Assembly: GCF_032598905.1 (NCBI RefSeq)
Contig: NZ_CP122458.1
Span: forward strand, 7,155,001 to 7,219,000
Origin: Streptomyces sp. 11x1
Lineage (GTDB): Bacteria > Actinomycetota > Actinomycetes > Streptomycetales > Streptomycetaceae
Direction: 5' to 3'
Length of the DNA: 64,000 bases
Below are positions 9,351 through 18,519 of the stretch, piece after piece (position 1 is the stretch's first letter; the number at the start of each line of letters is the position of its first letter). The translations under genes and the position numbers were made by a program. Below the pieces are notes generated by a model. The model saw only the letters and a program-made list of their open reading frames with translations, was not told where the DNA came from and did no database searches.

Positions 9351-9699
9351 CAGGTTCAGAGACCGCCGACAAGGCCGGATTGAGGCCGCGGGGAATCGGT
9401 TGGCACGGGCAGCAGCAAAGCTTGCTGGGCCCGACGTCTCCAGCGGGGCTGCGGCGAAATGCCGTTTGGCGCAAGATCTATCAATGCGAGCAGATTCTGC
9501 TGAGTTGCCCTCCGCAGGTGGGGGCGCGTCGGCGCGGCGGAAACCCTCAGTGGCGTGGGGAGTGGAACACCTTGCTGCTCGTCCCGAGAAGACCGCTCTG
9601 AGCTGGCTCCTGCTCGGTGCCCGTTCCGCACCCACGGTCCGCGGGAACGGGCATGCCACGTTCAGGCGTGTGGCAGGAGCCGCTCGCTGTCGGCCTCCG
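9351..9699. other. Spacer right of the ISL3 element
   Basis: No recognisable coding content. It lies between the ISL3 right end and the C-terminal remnant of a PfkB kinase. Confidence 0.5.
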
Positions 9700-10090
9700 T
9701 TTCGCCCGCCGGGGCGGGTTCGCACCCGTGACGGAACAGGTCAGGGCAGCGACGCGAGCGGCGAACGGGCAGCCGTCGGTGACGTCTTCGAAGCTCAGCC
9801 CATCGAGTCGGCCGCCGAGGTGTCCGAGGGCGGCGAGACGGTGCAGCAGGCCCGCGGTGAAGGAGTCCAGGCGCCGACGGTGTCGACGACGTCAACGGCC
9901 GGGGCCGGGACGGTGGCGCGGAGCCCGTCGAGGGAGGCGAGTGCGCCGCGTGAGCCGGGGGTGACGACGAGACGCGCGCTGGCGGCGTGCCAGGTGTCGC
10001 AAGCTTCTTCGGGCTGGTGGCGGGGAGGGAGGAACAGGGCGAGGTCGTCCTCGCTGAGGCGGTGTCGGTGAGCGTTTCGGCCAAGCACGA
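9700..10090 (-). pseudogene. PfkB-family sugar kinase (fructokinase-like) remnant
   Basis: Reading leftward gives RLSEDDLALF, a WHAASARLVV segment, GALASLDGLRATVPAP and VDVVDTVGA, the start of the PfkB signature that should continue AGDAF. There the frame breaks, and another frame continues GLLHRLAALGHLGGRL and FEDVTDGCPFAARVAALTC. The N-terminal half is absent, so the gene is truncated and frameshifted. Confidence 0.8.
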
Positions 10091-10163
10091 TGGTTATACA
10101 GGCTCCCCATCGTGGGTACGCCGGACTCGGCTGGTGCACGGCCCGGTGGATGTGGCGCAGGGA

Positions 10164-10607
10164 TCACATCCAGATATCGGGCCCGGGGTCGCTGCCCGCC
10201 GCTACGGTCGCGAGGCGGTCCACGTAATGGGCCCAGCCCTCCTCGTGCGCGGCGCGCGCCTCCGGGGTGGGCAGGCCGCGATGGACCAGGCGCAGCAGAG
10301 TGCCGCCGTCGACCGGTTCCAGGGTGATCTCCACCGTCGTCGAACCGGGCGGCACGGGCATCTCGTCGTCCTCGGCCCAGCCCCAGGTGAAGACCAGCCG
10401 CTTGGGTGGGTCGATCTCGACGAAGCGGCCCTCGGCGACGTGATCGCGGTTGACGTTCGTCCGGTAGGAGCCCCCGGGCTCGAAGCTGAACTCGCCGTCT
10501 TTGCCCATCCAGGACAGCCACCTGTCCCGGTCGGCGAAGAAGGAGAACACCGTCTCGGGCCGTGCGGCGATGCGCCGTTCGACCGTCACTGCGCCTGTTG
10601 TGCTCAC
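10164..10607 (-). CDS. SRPBCC/AHSA1-type START-like protein
   Basis: The 147-residue protein has the SRPBCC (Bet v1/AHSA1) pattern: VERRIAARPETVFSFFADRDRWLSWMG near the N-terminus, PPKRLVFTWGW in the middle and GWAHYVDRLATVA at the end. GTG 10607 lies 11 nt after the stop of the upstream ArsR gene and has GAAGG at good spacing, so the pair is an operon. ArsR-AHSA1 pairs are common in actinobacteria; the ligand is unknown. Confidence 0.88.
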   Translation of the reverse strand: MSTTGAVTVERRIAARPETVFSFFADRDRWLSWMGKDGEFSFEPGGSYRTNVNRDHVAEGRFVEIDPPKRLVFTWGWAEDDEMPVPPGSTTVEITLEPVDGGTLLRLVHRGLPTPEARAAHEEGWAHYVDRLATVAAGSDPGPDIWM

Positions 10608-10618
10608 GATCTGGCCCT

Positions 10619-10954
10619 TCAGGAGTTCTCGGGCGGTTCGGCTCCGTCGGCCCGCTCGGCCGCCTCCGCCAGTGCGGCGAGGGCGTCGAGCTTGGCGGCC
10701 CACATGGACTGAAGATAGTCGGCGAGTGGTCCCATGGCCTCGCGGTCGGCCCGGTAGAAGCGTTTCTTGCCGTCCTGGCGCAGCTTGACCAGGCCGGAGT
10801 CCCTGAGCACCTTGAGGTGCTGGGAGACCGCCCCGAAGGTGACGTCGAAACGCTCCGCGATCTCGCCCGCGGACAGCTCTGTGTCCCAGACCAGGCGCAG
10901 GATCTCGCGCCGCCTGGGCTCGGCGACCGCCTGTACCGCATCCATGAACATCAT
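10619..10954 (-). CDS. ArsR-family transcriptional regulator
   Basis: This ~111-residue protein carries a winged-helix: AVAEPRRREILRLVWDTELSAGEIAERF and VTFGAVSQHLKVLRDSGLV. It has no cysteine metal site, so it fits the ArsR subgroup that regulates neighbouring SRPBCC genes rather than metal resistance. Start is uncertain: three ATGs lie at 10954, 10951 and 10945. A second SRPBCC gene begins 90 bp away on the opposite strand, so the intergenic region probably carries a shared operator. Confidence 0.87.
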   Translation of the reverse strand: MMFMDAVQAVAEPRRREILRLVWDTELSAGEIAERFDVTFGAVSQHLKVLRDSGLVKLRQDGKKRFYRADREAMGPLADYLQSMWAAKLDALAALAEAAERADGAEPPENS

Positions 10955-11043
10955 TTTAGCCGCCACTTGAATTTGCCGCCGAAGGCATGTCATTTTAGTC
11001 ATGGCTAAAGAATGCGCCGAGGCAGAGGTGAGGAGCACACGTC

Positions 11044-11465
11044 ATGGCGGACATCGCGATGCGGCTGCACATCGAGGCCGACCCGGACACCGTGTACGCG
11101 GCGATTTCCACGACCGAAGGCATCCACGGCTGGTTCACCACGACCGCCACCGCCGCCCAGGGCGTGGGCGGCCGGCACGAGCTGAGCTTCCCGGGAGTGC
11201 CGGAACCGTGGCGACTGCGGGTCACCGAGGCCGAGCCCGGCAAGCGGCTCGTCCTGGCCGGTGAGAACGGCCCCTGGACGGACACCACCCAGACCTACGA
11301 GGTCCTCACCCGACCTGACGGCGACGTCACGCTGCGCTTCACGCACAGCGGCTTCCCGGCCGTCGACGAGCCTATCGGGACTTCACCTACGGCTGGGCGA
11401 CGAAGTTCACCCAGCTCAAGGCCTACGCCGAGACGGGTAAACCGGCGCCCTTCTTCACCGGCTGA
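11044..11465 (+). pseudogene. SRPBCC protein gene with a C-terminal frameshift
   Basis: The frame reads MADIAMRLHIEADPDTVYAA, GIHGWFTTTATAAQG and VTLRFTHSGFPAVDE, then slips near 11372. The neighbouring frame resumes with YRDFTYGWATKFTQLKAY and AETGKPAPFFTG before a stop at 11463-11465. A one-base change restores a normal ~140-residue SRPBCC protein. It is divergent from the ArsR/SRPBCC operon. The slip is either real or a sequencing error. Confidence 0.8.
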
Positions 11466-11529
11466 CCCCGGCCGACCTCCCCGGCTGACGCTACCGACCC
11501 ATCCGATGACTCATCTCACGGAGAGACTC

Positions 11530-12102
11530 ATGAACACCCAGCACAGCACCCTGCACCCCGCCATCCGGGAATGCGCCGCCGCGGTCGCCGCCACGGCGAC
11601 CGCCGTCCGCGGCGACCAGCTCGGCGACCGCACCCCGTGCGAGAAGTTCACCGTCCACGAACTCCTCGACCACCTGGGAACAACCCTGATGTCGTCCGCA
11701 CGCGCCGCCCGCAAAGAACCACAGGCCGGCGAGGGCGACGCCCTGTCGATGTCTCCCGCTGCCGTCGCCGAGGCCGCTGAGCTGGCGGCCTCGGCCTGGG
11801 TCGACCCTGCGGCCTACGAGGGCACGACCGAATTCGGACCGGGAGAGATGCCGGCCGCCTTCGCGGCCACGATCACCCTGGAGGAGCTCGCCCTGCACGG
11901 CTGGGATCTGGCCCGCGCCACCGGCCAGACCTTCTCTGTCGGCGAGGAGACCGCCGAGGTCGCCCTCGGCGTGGTCGAGCAGATCGCCGACCAGGCCCGG
12001 GCCAACGGCAGTTTCGGCCCACCCGTACCCGTCGCCTTCGACGCGCCCGCCTTCCACCGTGCGCTCGGCGCCAGCGGCAGGAACCCCGAGTGGAGCGACT
12101 GA
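11530..12102 (+). CDS. TIGR03086-family DinB-like metal-binding protein
   Basis: The 190-residue product matches the TIGR03086/mycothiol-dependent maleylpyruvate-isomerase-like family: DRTPCEKFTVHELLDHLGTT near residue 40 (the first metal histidine region), ITLEELALHGWDLARATGQ near 120 (metal-binding H) and FGPPVPVAFDAP near the C-terminus. ATG 11530 follows GGAGAG. It sits 64 bp after the SRPBCC pseudogene on the same strand. The substrate is unknown. Confidence 0.85.
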   Translation: MNTQHSTLHPAIRECAAAVAATATAVRGDQLGDRTPCEKFTVHELLDHLGTTLMSSARAARKEPQAGEGDALSMSPAAVAEAAELAASAWVDPAAYEGTTEFGPGEMPAAFAATITLEELALHGWDLARATGQTFSVGEETAEVALGVVEQIADQARANGSFGPPVPVAFDAPAFHRALGASGRNPEWSD

Positions 12103-12257
12103 CCACCCACAGGACGGCAACCGGCAACCGGCAACCGGCAAGCAACTCTTGGTACGGCTGCCGCCCGACCGCGTCGCCGCGCACGCCGTGGACTGGCGCG
12201 ACGATCCCGCGTGAACGAAGGGCATCCGCACCTCGGAGGTGACCAGGGAGGAGGGCG
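12103..12257 (+). repeat. Short tandem repeat and spacer
   Basis: Just after the DinB gene a GGCAACC heptamer is repeated in tandem four times (12114-12141, partial ends). The rest of the spacer shows nothing else. Confidence 0.6.
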
Positions 12258-12660
12258 GGGGGTGGGTTCGGCGCCGGGGCCGGGGTCACCCGCACCGCGG
12301 AGCTGCCGAAGGCCCTGCGGGAACTGGTGGAGCTGCGGGTCGGCCAGATCAACGGCTGCGGGTTCTGCGTCGACGTCAACACCAAGGAGGCCGCAGCCGC
12401 CGGTGAAACCGCGCTCCGGCTCAACCTGGTCGCCGCCTGGCGGCATAGCACCGGGTTCACCGAGGCCGAGCGGGCCGCGCCGGCGCTCGCCGAGGAAGGC
12501 CCCGGCTCGGCGACCACGGCGTGTCCGACGAGACCTGGGCCGAGGTGCGGGGGCACTACGACGACGACCAGGTCGGTGCCCTGGTCTGCCTGGTCTCCCT
12601 GATCAACGCGGCCACCCGGATGAACGTGATCGTGCACAACCCGGGGGGCTACAGCCGCCA
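12258..12660 (+). pseudogene. AhpD/carboxymuconolactone decarboxylase-like gene, truncated and frameshifted
   Basis: One frame gives ALRELVELRVGQINGCGFCV with the CxxC redox pair, DVNTKEAAAAGE and LVAAWRHSTGFTEAERAA. After a slip near 12505 another frame gives SDETWAEVRGHYDDDQVG and INAATRMNVIVHNPGG. The N-terminus is missing, and the 3' end runs directly into an IS701 fragment on the other strand. Confidence 0.82.
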
Positions 12661-13155
12661 GTTGACCGCCACCGAGGCATGGTCGCAGGCGAGGTGGAGT
12701 GAGACGCCCGCCTGGCAGTTGGTGACCTTGCCGGCGGTGCCGGTGTACTGCCGCGACACACACGCCGAGGCGGTCCCGTCCTTCAGGAACCCGGTGTCGT
12801 CGAAGACCACGGCCCTGGGCCCGATGGCCGCCTCCATCCGCCAGGCCAGCTGGGCCCGGACATGCGCCGCGTCCCAGGGGCTGGTGGTGATGAAGTTGGC
12901 CAGCGCCTGACGGTTGCCGTCAGCCCCGAGCCGGGCGGCCATCGGCTCGACCGACTTGCGCTTGCCGTCGGTCAGCAGCCCCCGCAGGTAGACCTGCCCC
13001 CACCGGCGCTGGTCCCTGCGCGCGAACGGCTCGAACACCTCCTCCGCGAACGCCTCCAACTCACCACGCACCGCAGCCATCTCGTCCGGAGTCACACCCC
13101 CTTCAACGCCACACCGGACCCGAAGGACACGCACCAGCACAGCCCACCTGACCAA
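12649..13155 (-). pseudogene. IS701-family transposase, N-terminal fragment
   Basis: The fragment has the IS701 N-terminal sequence: TPDEMAAVRGELEAFAEEVF, YLRGLLTDGKRKSVEPMAAR, VVFDDTGFLKDG (the first DDE aspartates), QYTGTAGKVTNCQAGVSLHL and SVAVNWRL, where it stops abruptly. The complete transposase is about 400 residues, so more than half is lost. Its broken end abuts the ahpD remnant. Confidence 0.85.
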
Positions 13156-13159
13156 GCAC

Positions 13160-13533
13160 TACTAGTACTCCAGCAGGATTTCGCTGTCTGACCTGCGCCT
13201 TTCGCTGGACGGCTGGAGTGTAGCGGGTCATGGAGTGGTGAGAGGTGGTCTTAGGGAGGCCGCCCCTCGAACGTGTGCCGTCGCCGCTGGTAATGGCAGC
13301 GCCGGGCGACTGCTTGGCGTCGCCGACGCCCGTTCGACCAGTTCATCGCGTGGCATCGGCCCCGGTGCCCGCGCAGGTGCGGGGGCCGGGGCCGACAAGC
13401 TGCCAGGAGTCGCCGAACCTCCGCCACTGTGAGCTCGATGACCCCGGCCGTCCCACCGGTTCCGCCCGAAGCGTGATCGCCTATGTTGGTGCTGTATCGT
13501 AGGCATGTACATCGTGGATGCTGGAGGTGTCCG
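13160..13533. other. Spacer upstream of the toxin-antitoxin pair
   Basis: No gene recognised. Immediately before the antitoxin (13504-13511) is the palindrome ATGTACAT, a possible operator half. The rest has no recognised content. Confidence 0.45.
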
Positions 13534-13767
13534 ATGTCGGTGACCCAGATTGATCTCGATGACGAGGCGCTCGCGGAAGCCATGCGGCTCATGGGTGCCA
13601 CGACGAAGAAGGAGACCGTCAACGCGGCTCTGCGGGACTACGTGGCGCGGATCAAGCGGCTTGAGGCCGCGGAGAAGCTGGCTGCGCGGGGCGCGCGGGG
13701 TGAGTTCGAGCAGGCGTCGTCGGCGCGTGACGCGCAGAAGCGTGTGCGGCGAGCGGCCTTCGAATGA
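13534..13767 (+). CDS. VapB-type antitoxin (ribbon-helix-helix)
   Basis: The 77-residue protein begins MSVTQIDLDDEALAEAMRLM and continues TTKKETVNAALRDYV, the typical ribbon-helix-helix layout of VapB antitoxins that pair with PIN toxins. The C-terminal third is charged and probably unstructured until bound to toxin. It overlaps the toxin gene by 4 bp (ATGA), giving translational coupling. Confidence 0.87.
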   Translation: MSVTQIDLDDEALAEAMRLMGATTKKETVNAALRDYVARIKRLEAAEKLAARGARGEFEQASSARDAQKRVRRAAFE

Positions 13768-14171
13768 TCACGTACCTGTTGGACACCTCTGCTCTGTGGC
13801 ACTTGTTCCGCATCCCGGGTGCGTTGCGGCCCTGGGAGGGGCACATCGCTGCCGGGGTGTTCCACATCTGCGAGCCGACGCGAACGGAGTTTCTCTACTC
13901 GGCGATCAGTCCGGCTCACCGGGACGAGCTTGCTGAGGAGTTGGACGCTCTCTGCCTGCTCTCGCCGGTTCCGAAGACCGCCTGGCGCTGGGTCGAGACC
14001 GCCCAGTACAAGCTCACGCAACAAGGTCAGCATCGGGCGGCTGGGGCGATTGATTTGCTGCTGTGCGCGACCGCGGTGCATCACGGGCGCACCGTGCTCC
14101 ATGTGGACAACGACTTCGCAACGGTCGCCGGGGTGCTCAAGGAGGTCCAGCAACGCGACGTGCGGACCTGA
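13764..14171 (+). CDS. VapC-type PIN-domain ribonuclease toxin
   Basis: The 135-residue product has the acidic PIN residues: D in YLLDTSALW near the N-terminus, E in CEPTRTEFLYS, D in GAIDLLLCATAV and D in VLHVDNDFATVA. VapC toxins are Mg-dependent RNases, often cutting tRNA. The gene overlaps its antitoxin and lies 435 bp from the right attachment repeat, a position that fits island stabilisation by post-segregational killing (inference). Confidence 0.9.
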   Translation: MITYLLDTSALWHLFRIPGALRPWEGHIAAGVFHICEPTRTEFLYSAISPAHRDELAEELDALCLLSPVPKTAWRWVETAQYKLTQQGQHRAAGAIDLLLCATAVHHGRTVLHVDNDFATVAGVLKEVQQRDVRT

Positions 14172-14340
14172 CGCTGTGACCCGCAGTCAGCCCGAACTTG
14201 GTTCAGCCGCTCTTGGTCCGGCAGGCACCCTCCGGTAAACGTTCCGCTGCGACCGGTACCTCCTGACCTGCGGACATCACAGGTAGGTCGTCGCTGAGCG
14301 ATAACCAGCACCGAAGACGTTGGCCTGCTGAAACGGCTAC

Positions 14341-14374
14341 AGAGGCTCCGCCCCGACCCGGGGGCGGAGCCTCT
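14341..14374 (+). terminator. Strong hairpin, likely terminator
   Basis: Arms AGAGGCTCCGCCCC and GGGGCGGAGCCTCT form a perfect 14-bp stem with a 6-nt loop. No U-tract. It can act in both directions between the toxin gene and the right repeat. The remaining ~400 bp between them show no gene. Confidence 0.65.
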
Positions 14375-14606
14375 GCGCGTTGGAAGGGCGATCCGCTGCG
14401 GACAGGGTTCGAGGCCCGCTCGCGAGGAGTGACCGTCCGCCCTTGCCTTCGTTCCGGGCGCCGAGGGCCTCATTGAGGCCGCGTTGAGGCCACAAGGACA
14501 GGCACAGACTGACAAGGGCTGCGAAGGACCAGCAGAGGTTCACAGCCCTGACCTGCAAAAACGCCAAAAATGAGTGAAGAAACGCAAGGACCGCCAAGAT
14601 CCCCAA

Positions 14607-14682
14607 CGGACTCATAATCCGTCGGCCGTGGGTTCGAGTCCCACCCGCCCCACCAGCGCAGGGCTGTGACCTGCGGAAACGT
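14607..14682 (+). repeat. attR-like direct repeat (tRNA 3' fragment)
   Basis: This partial tRNA copy contains the anticodon loop to CCA plus 27 bp. It differs from 1766-1841 only at one base after the CCA. The 5' half of a tRNA is absent, so it is not a gene. Confidence 0.88.
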
Positions 14683-15426
14683 CTCAGCGGGCGCGCGGAT
14701 TCAGGACTTTGGGCCAACGGACTGAATCCGCTGCTCGCGACTTCAACGACGGTTCTCTGTGCGATGGTTGGCACCCTTCTGACGCGTAAATACTGTCCGG
14801 CGCGGGCAAAACCGCAGGTAGCTGACCTCGCCTCCTGCGCTGCCACCCCGCGGCGCGGTGTTGATCAAGGGCTACGGGGTGTTTGTTGCGCCCATTTACC
14901 CGCCCCACGGCGGGCGGCGAAGCCGCCCTGAGTCACTGACCTGCACCGATGGGTGAGTCCATGGGTTCGTGCATACATGGCGGGCTGTTTGTCCGGCTGG
15001 TGAGCTCCCGAGTTGGGACGCTGATGGGACACAGGGATCAGGAACGGACAACGGAAGGTCGATCACTCCGGGGCTGCCGTGGGACTAGCGACACGTCGCC
15101 GTTCGCAGGCGGCACCACGAGGTCCCCACGGGCCGCGCAACGCTTCGCGACGGCCGGCGCTGGGAACACACAAGCGATCGCCATCGGGCCACCGGGGCCC
15201 TCGACGACATCGTTCGACTCACCTCGTGCAGGGCTGCAGACGACCTTCAAGGGACTCCGCCAATGCGCCGGTGGACATCGCCGGACTCTTTGAGCGGGCG
15301 GCAGGCAGACCATGGAAGGCGCGACCGCCTGTTCTTCGCTTGTGGCGCCAGCGAGGCGAGCGGCAGCGCCGAAAGCCCGCGCCGGGATGCGCCGGCGGAA
15401 CACCACCGCGGATTCCCCTGGCTGAC
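14683..15426. other. Non-coding stretch right of the tRNA island
   Basis: This 740-bp stretch has no frame that I recognise. A leftward frame with mixed codon use (about 15060-15330) has no start signal or family motif. It may be chromosomal spacer or decayed DNA. Confidence 0.45.
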
Positions 15427-16296
15427 TCACGGAACCCTGTCGAGAAGGCGCGTGGCGTGGCGGACGGCGGCGATGGCGTGGCGGTCGTCGGTTGCGCGGG
15501 TGGCGACGGCGATCTCCACGGGCGGTCCGTCGAGCGGGACGAACCGGACGTCCGGGTGTGGGTAGAAGCGTCCGGCGGCTTCGGCGTGCAGGGCTATGCA
15601 GCCGGTTGTCGCTACGGCTCCTGGTATGGCGGCCGGGTGGCGCAGGGCGCCACGGCTGTGGGATCCGTCGGCGGCGGGGCCGGACCACGCTTCGAGCGCG
15701 GGATGAGCGAGGGCGGTAGGCAGCCACGGGCTGTCACCGAGGTCGGCCTCGGTCAGACGGTCGGCGTCGGCGAGAGGGGAGCGGGCGGGGACGACCACGA
15801 CCCGGGGCATGGTCAGGGCGTGCTCGAAGACGAGCCCGTCGACGGGGCCGACGTACTGGACGATGCCCACGTCGACCCGGTGGCTGCGGACCGCTTCGTA
15901 CTGATCGGCCAGGTCCAGTTCGGCGTAGGAGAATGCGATCCCGGGATCGTGGCCGTGCACCGCCGCAGTCAGGTCCGTCCAGCGTTCGGCGAGTCCGAAT
16001 CCCAAGACTCCCAGCGTGAGGAGCTTTTCGTCGGTGGCGCGGCGGCGGTGGTGGTGTTTGGTGAGGGAGTCCACGGTGTCGAGCAGAGTCCGGGCCTCGG
16101 CGATCAGCCGCTCGCCCTCAGGGGTGAGGGTCACCCGGCGGCTGGTGCGTTCGAAGAGCTGGGTGCCCAGTTCCCGTTCCAGCCGCTGGATGTGGCGGCC
16201 GAAGGGCTGGGGGCTGATGTAGTGCCGCTGCGCCGCCCTGCCGAAGTGCAGTTCCTCCGCCAGTGTCACCGCGTAGCGGAGCGCCCGGATGTCCAT
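15427..16296 (-). CDS. LysR-family transcriptional regulator
   Basis: The 289-residue protein starts MDIRALRYAVTLAEELHFGR with the LysR winged helix (RAAQRHYISPQPFGRHIQRLE, LGTQLFERTSRRVTLTPEG). A substrate-binding-like domain follows from residue ~90. It is divergent from the amidohydrolase, with 201 bp between starts, the usual arrangement for a LysR regulator and its target. The inducer is unknown. Confidence 0.92.
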   Translation of the reverse strand: MDIRALRYAVTLAEELHFGRAAQRHYISPQPFGRHIQRLERELGTQLFERTSRRVTLTPEGERLIAEARTLLDTVDSLTKHHHRRRATDEKLLTLGVLGFGLAERWTDLTAAVHGHDPGIAFSYAELDLADQYEAVRSHRVDVGIVQYVGPVDGLVFEHALTMPRVVVVPARSPLADADRLTEADLGDSPWLPTALAHPALEAWSGPAADGSHSRGALRHPAAIPGAVATTGCIALHAEAAGRFYPHPDVRFVPLDGPPVEIAVATRATDDRHAIAAVRHATRLLDRVP

Positions 16297-16497
16297 GCCT
16301 GTGCCTCCGTGCCTCCCGCTCCGTACGGCCCGCGCTGCCGGTGCTTCCGTTTACGTCAGAGGAGACCGAGCCGTCAACACCTCGGTTACGGCCGGTCCAC
16401 AACCATTTCGGCTGATGATCCCCGGCTTCCTCCTCTGGTGAGGTGAGTCCACGGGAGGCAATGCCTCTGTGGCTCGGATGACGAAGGAGTCATCATC

Positions 16498-17943
16498 ATG
16501 GCTCGGCATCGCGTTGTGCTGCGCGGCGGCACCGTCCTCACCATGGATCCGCGTCTGGGGAACCTGTCCCGCGGCGACGTGCTGATCGAGGACGGTGTGA
16601 TCGCCGCGGTGGCACCGGACCTCTCCGTCGAGGAGGCGGAGACGGTGGACGTCACGGGACACATCGTGGCACCCGGCATGATCGACACCCACCGGCACAC
16701 CTGGCAGACGCAGCTGCGCGCCCTGTGTGCCGACTGGACCCTGGCGGACTACCTGTTCGGCATCCGGCTCGGCGTCTCACCGGCCTACCTCGCCGAGGAC
16801 GTCCACCTGGGCAATCACCTCGGCGCCCTGGACGCCCTGAATTCCGGCGTCACCACGATCCTGGACTTTTCGCACTGCAACAACACGCCCGAGCACGCCG
16901 ACGCCGCGATCACCGGGCTGCGGGACGCGGGGATCCGCGCGGTGTTCGGCTACGGCTTCTTCGAGTCGAACCCGCTCCAGCCGCCGCACTTTACCGATCA
17001 CGCCTTGCGCCTAGCGGACTTCCGGCGCGTCGCCGACACCCACTTCCCGAGCCGGGACGCGCTGCTGACCCTCGGGGTGGCACTCACCGAGTACGGCACG
17101 CGGCCGTTCGACACCACCCGCGCCGAGATCGCCGCTGCCCGCGAACACGACGCGCTGATCGTCACGCACACCGGCTGCGTGTGGTCACTGCCGAGCGGCG
17201 TGCGCGAATTCGCTGCGGCGGGCCTGCTCGGACCGGACCAGGTCCATGTGCACTGCAACACCCTCACCGACGAGGAGTGGCGCCTGCTGGCCGACCACGG
17301 CGCCAAGCTGTCGATCTCGGTGGAGACCGAACTCAACATGGGCATGGGCCGCCCCGCCTTCGCAGCCGCCCGCCGGCACGGCATCAAACCGACTCTGTCC
17401 TGCGACGTCGTCTCCCTCAACACCGGCGACCTGTTCACCCAGACCCGCATGGGTCTGGCCTTTCAACGCTGGGCCGACACCGAGGACCTCAACCTCGCCG
17501 GCGGGGACCCCACGACGGTGACCGTCACCGCGCAGGAGGCACTGGCATGGACCACCGTCAACGCGGCCGAGGCGATCGGACTCGATCACCGCATCGGCAG
17601 CCTCACCCCCGGCAAGCAGGCCGACATCATCGTGACCGGCGGCCCCGGCATGTCCCAGCACCCGCAGCTCGACCCGGCCGGCACCCTCGTCTTCCAGACC
17701 ACCCCCGCCGACGTCCGCCACGTCCTGGTCGCCGGCCGCTTCGCCAAGCGCGACGGCCTCCTCACCGGCACCGACCTTCCGGCCCTGCTCGCACGGGCGG
17801 ACGCCTCGGCCGAAACAGTCCTCGCCCGGCTCGCCGACGCCGGGCGCCCCCTGCCCGGCACCCCGCCGGAAGCATGGGGCTTCATTGCCAGCATGTCGTC
17901 GGAACTCCAGGCGGCTCCGGAACACCAGCAGCCCGGAAAGTAG
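16498..17943 (+). CDS. Amidohydrolase (TRZ/ATZ-type metal-dependent hydrolase)
   Basis: The 481-residue enzyme shows the amidohydrolase signature: GMIDTHRHTWQTQ (H-x-H), LIVTHTGCVW, VHVHCNTL and LSCDVVSLNTGDLF as later metal/substrate sites, and SLTPGKQADIIV near the C-terminus that closes the beta-sandwich. This fits cytosine-deaminase/atrazine-chlorohydrolase-like enzymes that hydrolyse C-N bonds on heterocycles or amides. ATG 16498 follows AAGGAG. A fumarylacetoacetate-hydrolase start follows 2 bp after the stop, suggesting a former catabolic operon under the divergent LysR gene. Confidence 0.9.
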   Translation: MARHRVVLRGGTVLTMDPRLGNLSRGDVLIEDGVIAAVAPDLSVEEAETVDVTGHIVAPGMIDTHRHTWQTQLRALCADWTLADYLFGIRLGVSPAYLAEDVHLGNHLGALDALNSGVTTILDFSHCNNTPEHADAAITGLRDAGIRAVFGYGFFESNPLQPPHFTDHALRLADFRRVADTHFPSRDALLTLGVALTEYGTRPFDTTRAEIAAAREHDALIVTHTGCVWSLPSGVREFAAAGLLGPDQVHVHCNTLTDEEWRLLADHGAKLSISVETELNMGMGRPAFAAARRHGIKPTLSCDVVSLNTGDLFTQTRMGLAFQRWADTEDLNLAGGDPTTVTVTAQEALAWTTVNAAEAIGLDHRIGSLTPGKQADIIVTGGPGMSQHPQLDPAGTLVFQTTPADVRHVLVAGRFAKRDGLLTGTDLPALLARADASAETVLARLADAGRPLPGTPPEAWGFIASMSSELQAAPEHQQPGK

Positions 17944-17945
17944 TC

Positions 17946-18032
17946 ATGCGCTTCGTCACCTACACCGAAACCGACGGCGACGGCGACGACCGCGTCGGCG
18001 TACTCGACGCCGACGACTCCCCTCGTCCTTGA
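17946..18032 (+). pseudogene. Fumarylacetoacetate hydrolase family gene, cut after ~24 codons
   Basis: The frame starts MRFVTYTETDGDGDDRVGVL and has DAD before the match ends and a stop occurs four codons later. This is the usual start of FAH-family proteins. The junction with the phage-like block is at about 18013-18022. The remainder of the gene is not elsewhere in the window. Confidence 0.7.
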
Positions 18033-18129
18033 CCGGGGGCCGCGCCCGGGCGGCCGCGCTGCGGCGGCTGCGCAGGAGCTGCAGCGCGGCCGCCAGCTCC
18101 TGTTCCGTGAACTCCTCTGCTCCCGCCAT
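17956..18129 (-). pseudogene. Truncated small phage protein at block edge
   Basis: The frame begins MAGAEEFTEQELAAALQLLR and continues to about 18022, then runs into host DNA as an arginine-rich artefact. Its ATG overlaps the stop of the preceding gene (TGATG), so it was the next gene of the head operon. The real gene is lost leftward. Confidence 0.65.
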
Positions 18130-18500
18130 CACACGCTCCGCGGGATACGCAGGGCGGTGATCGTGCCGGTCGTCGTCTCCGACTCGATCATCATCGAGCC
18201 GTCCGGCTGGATGAACCGGCCCGACTCGAACGGCCCGATGAACCGGGTCGTGCCGAACGCGACGGTGACGACCAGGTCGCCCTGCCCGGCGGCGAGCGCC
18301 GGCGGGTTGTCCCCGGCCTTCACCGTGATGTCGAGGTCGGTGTCGTCGTCGGTGTTCGACACCCGCAGCACCGTGTACTCCGGCACGGCGTCGGAGATCT
18401 GCATGTCGTTGGTCGGCGCCGCGACCAGCGTCGTCCCGGCGGGCTGCGCCAGGCTGCTGTTCGCGACGAGATTGCTGTAGGGCACCTGGGTGGTTGCCAT
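18129..18500 (-). CDS. Phage head decoration/stabilisation-like protein
   Basis: The 123-residue protein (MATTQVPYSNLVANSSLAQP; later NTDDDTDLDITVKAG and FIGPFESGRFIQPDGSM) is beta-rich with no membrane segment. It lies directly downstream of the major capsid gene, the usual place of a head decoration or fibre-like protein. No enzymatic motif. The role is inferred from position. Confidence 0.65.
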   Translation of the reverse strand: MATTQVPYSNLVANSSLAQPAGTTLVAAPTNDMQISDAVPEYTVLRVSNTDDDTDLDITVKAGDNPPALAAGQGDLVVTVAFGTTRFIGPFESGRFIQPDGSMMIESETTTGTITALRIPRSV

Positions 18501-18519
18501 GGCAGGTGGTTCCCCTTCC

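Noticed and set aside
14607..14658. Second CAT-anticodon tRNA gene
   Set aside because: Only the anticodon-to-CCA part is present; there is no D-arm or 5' acceptor strand.
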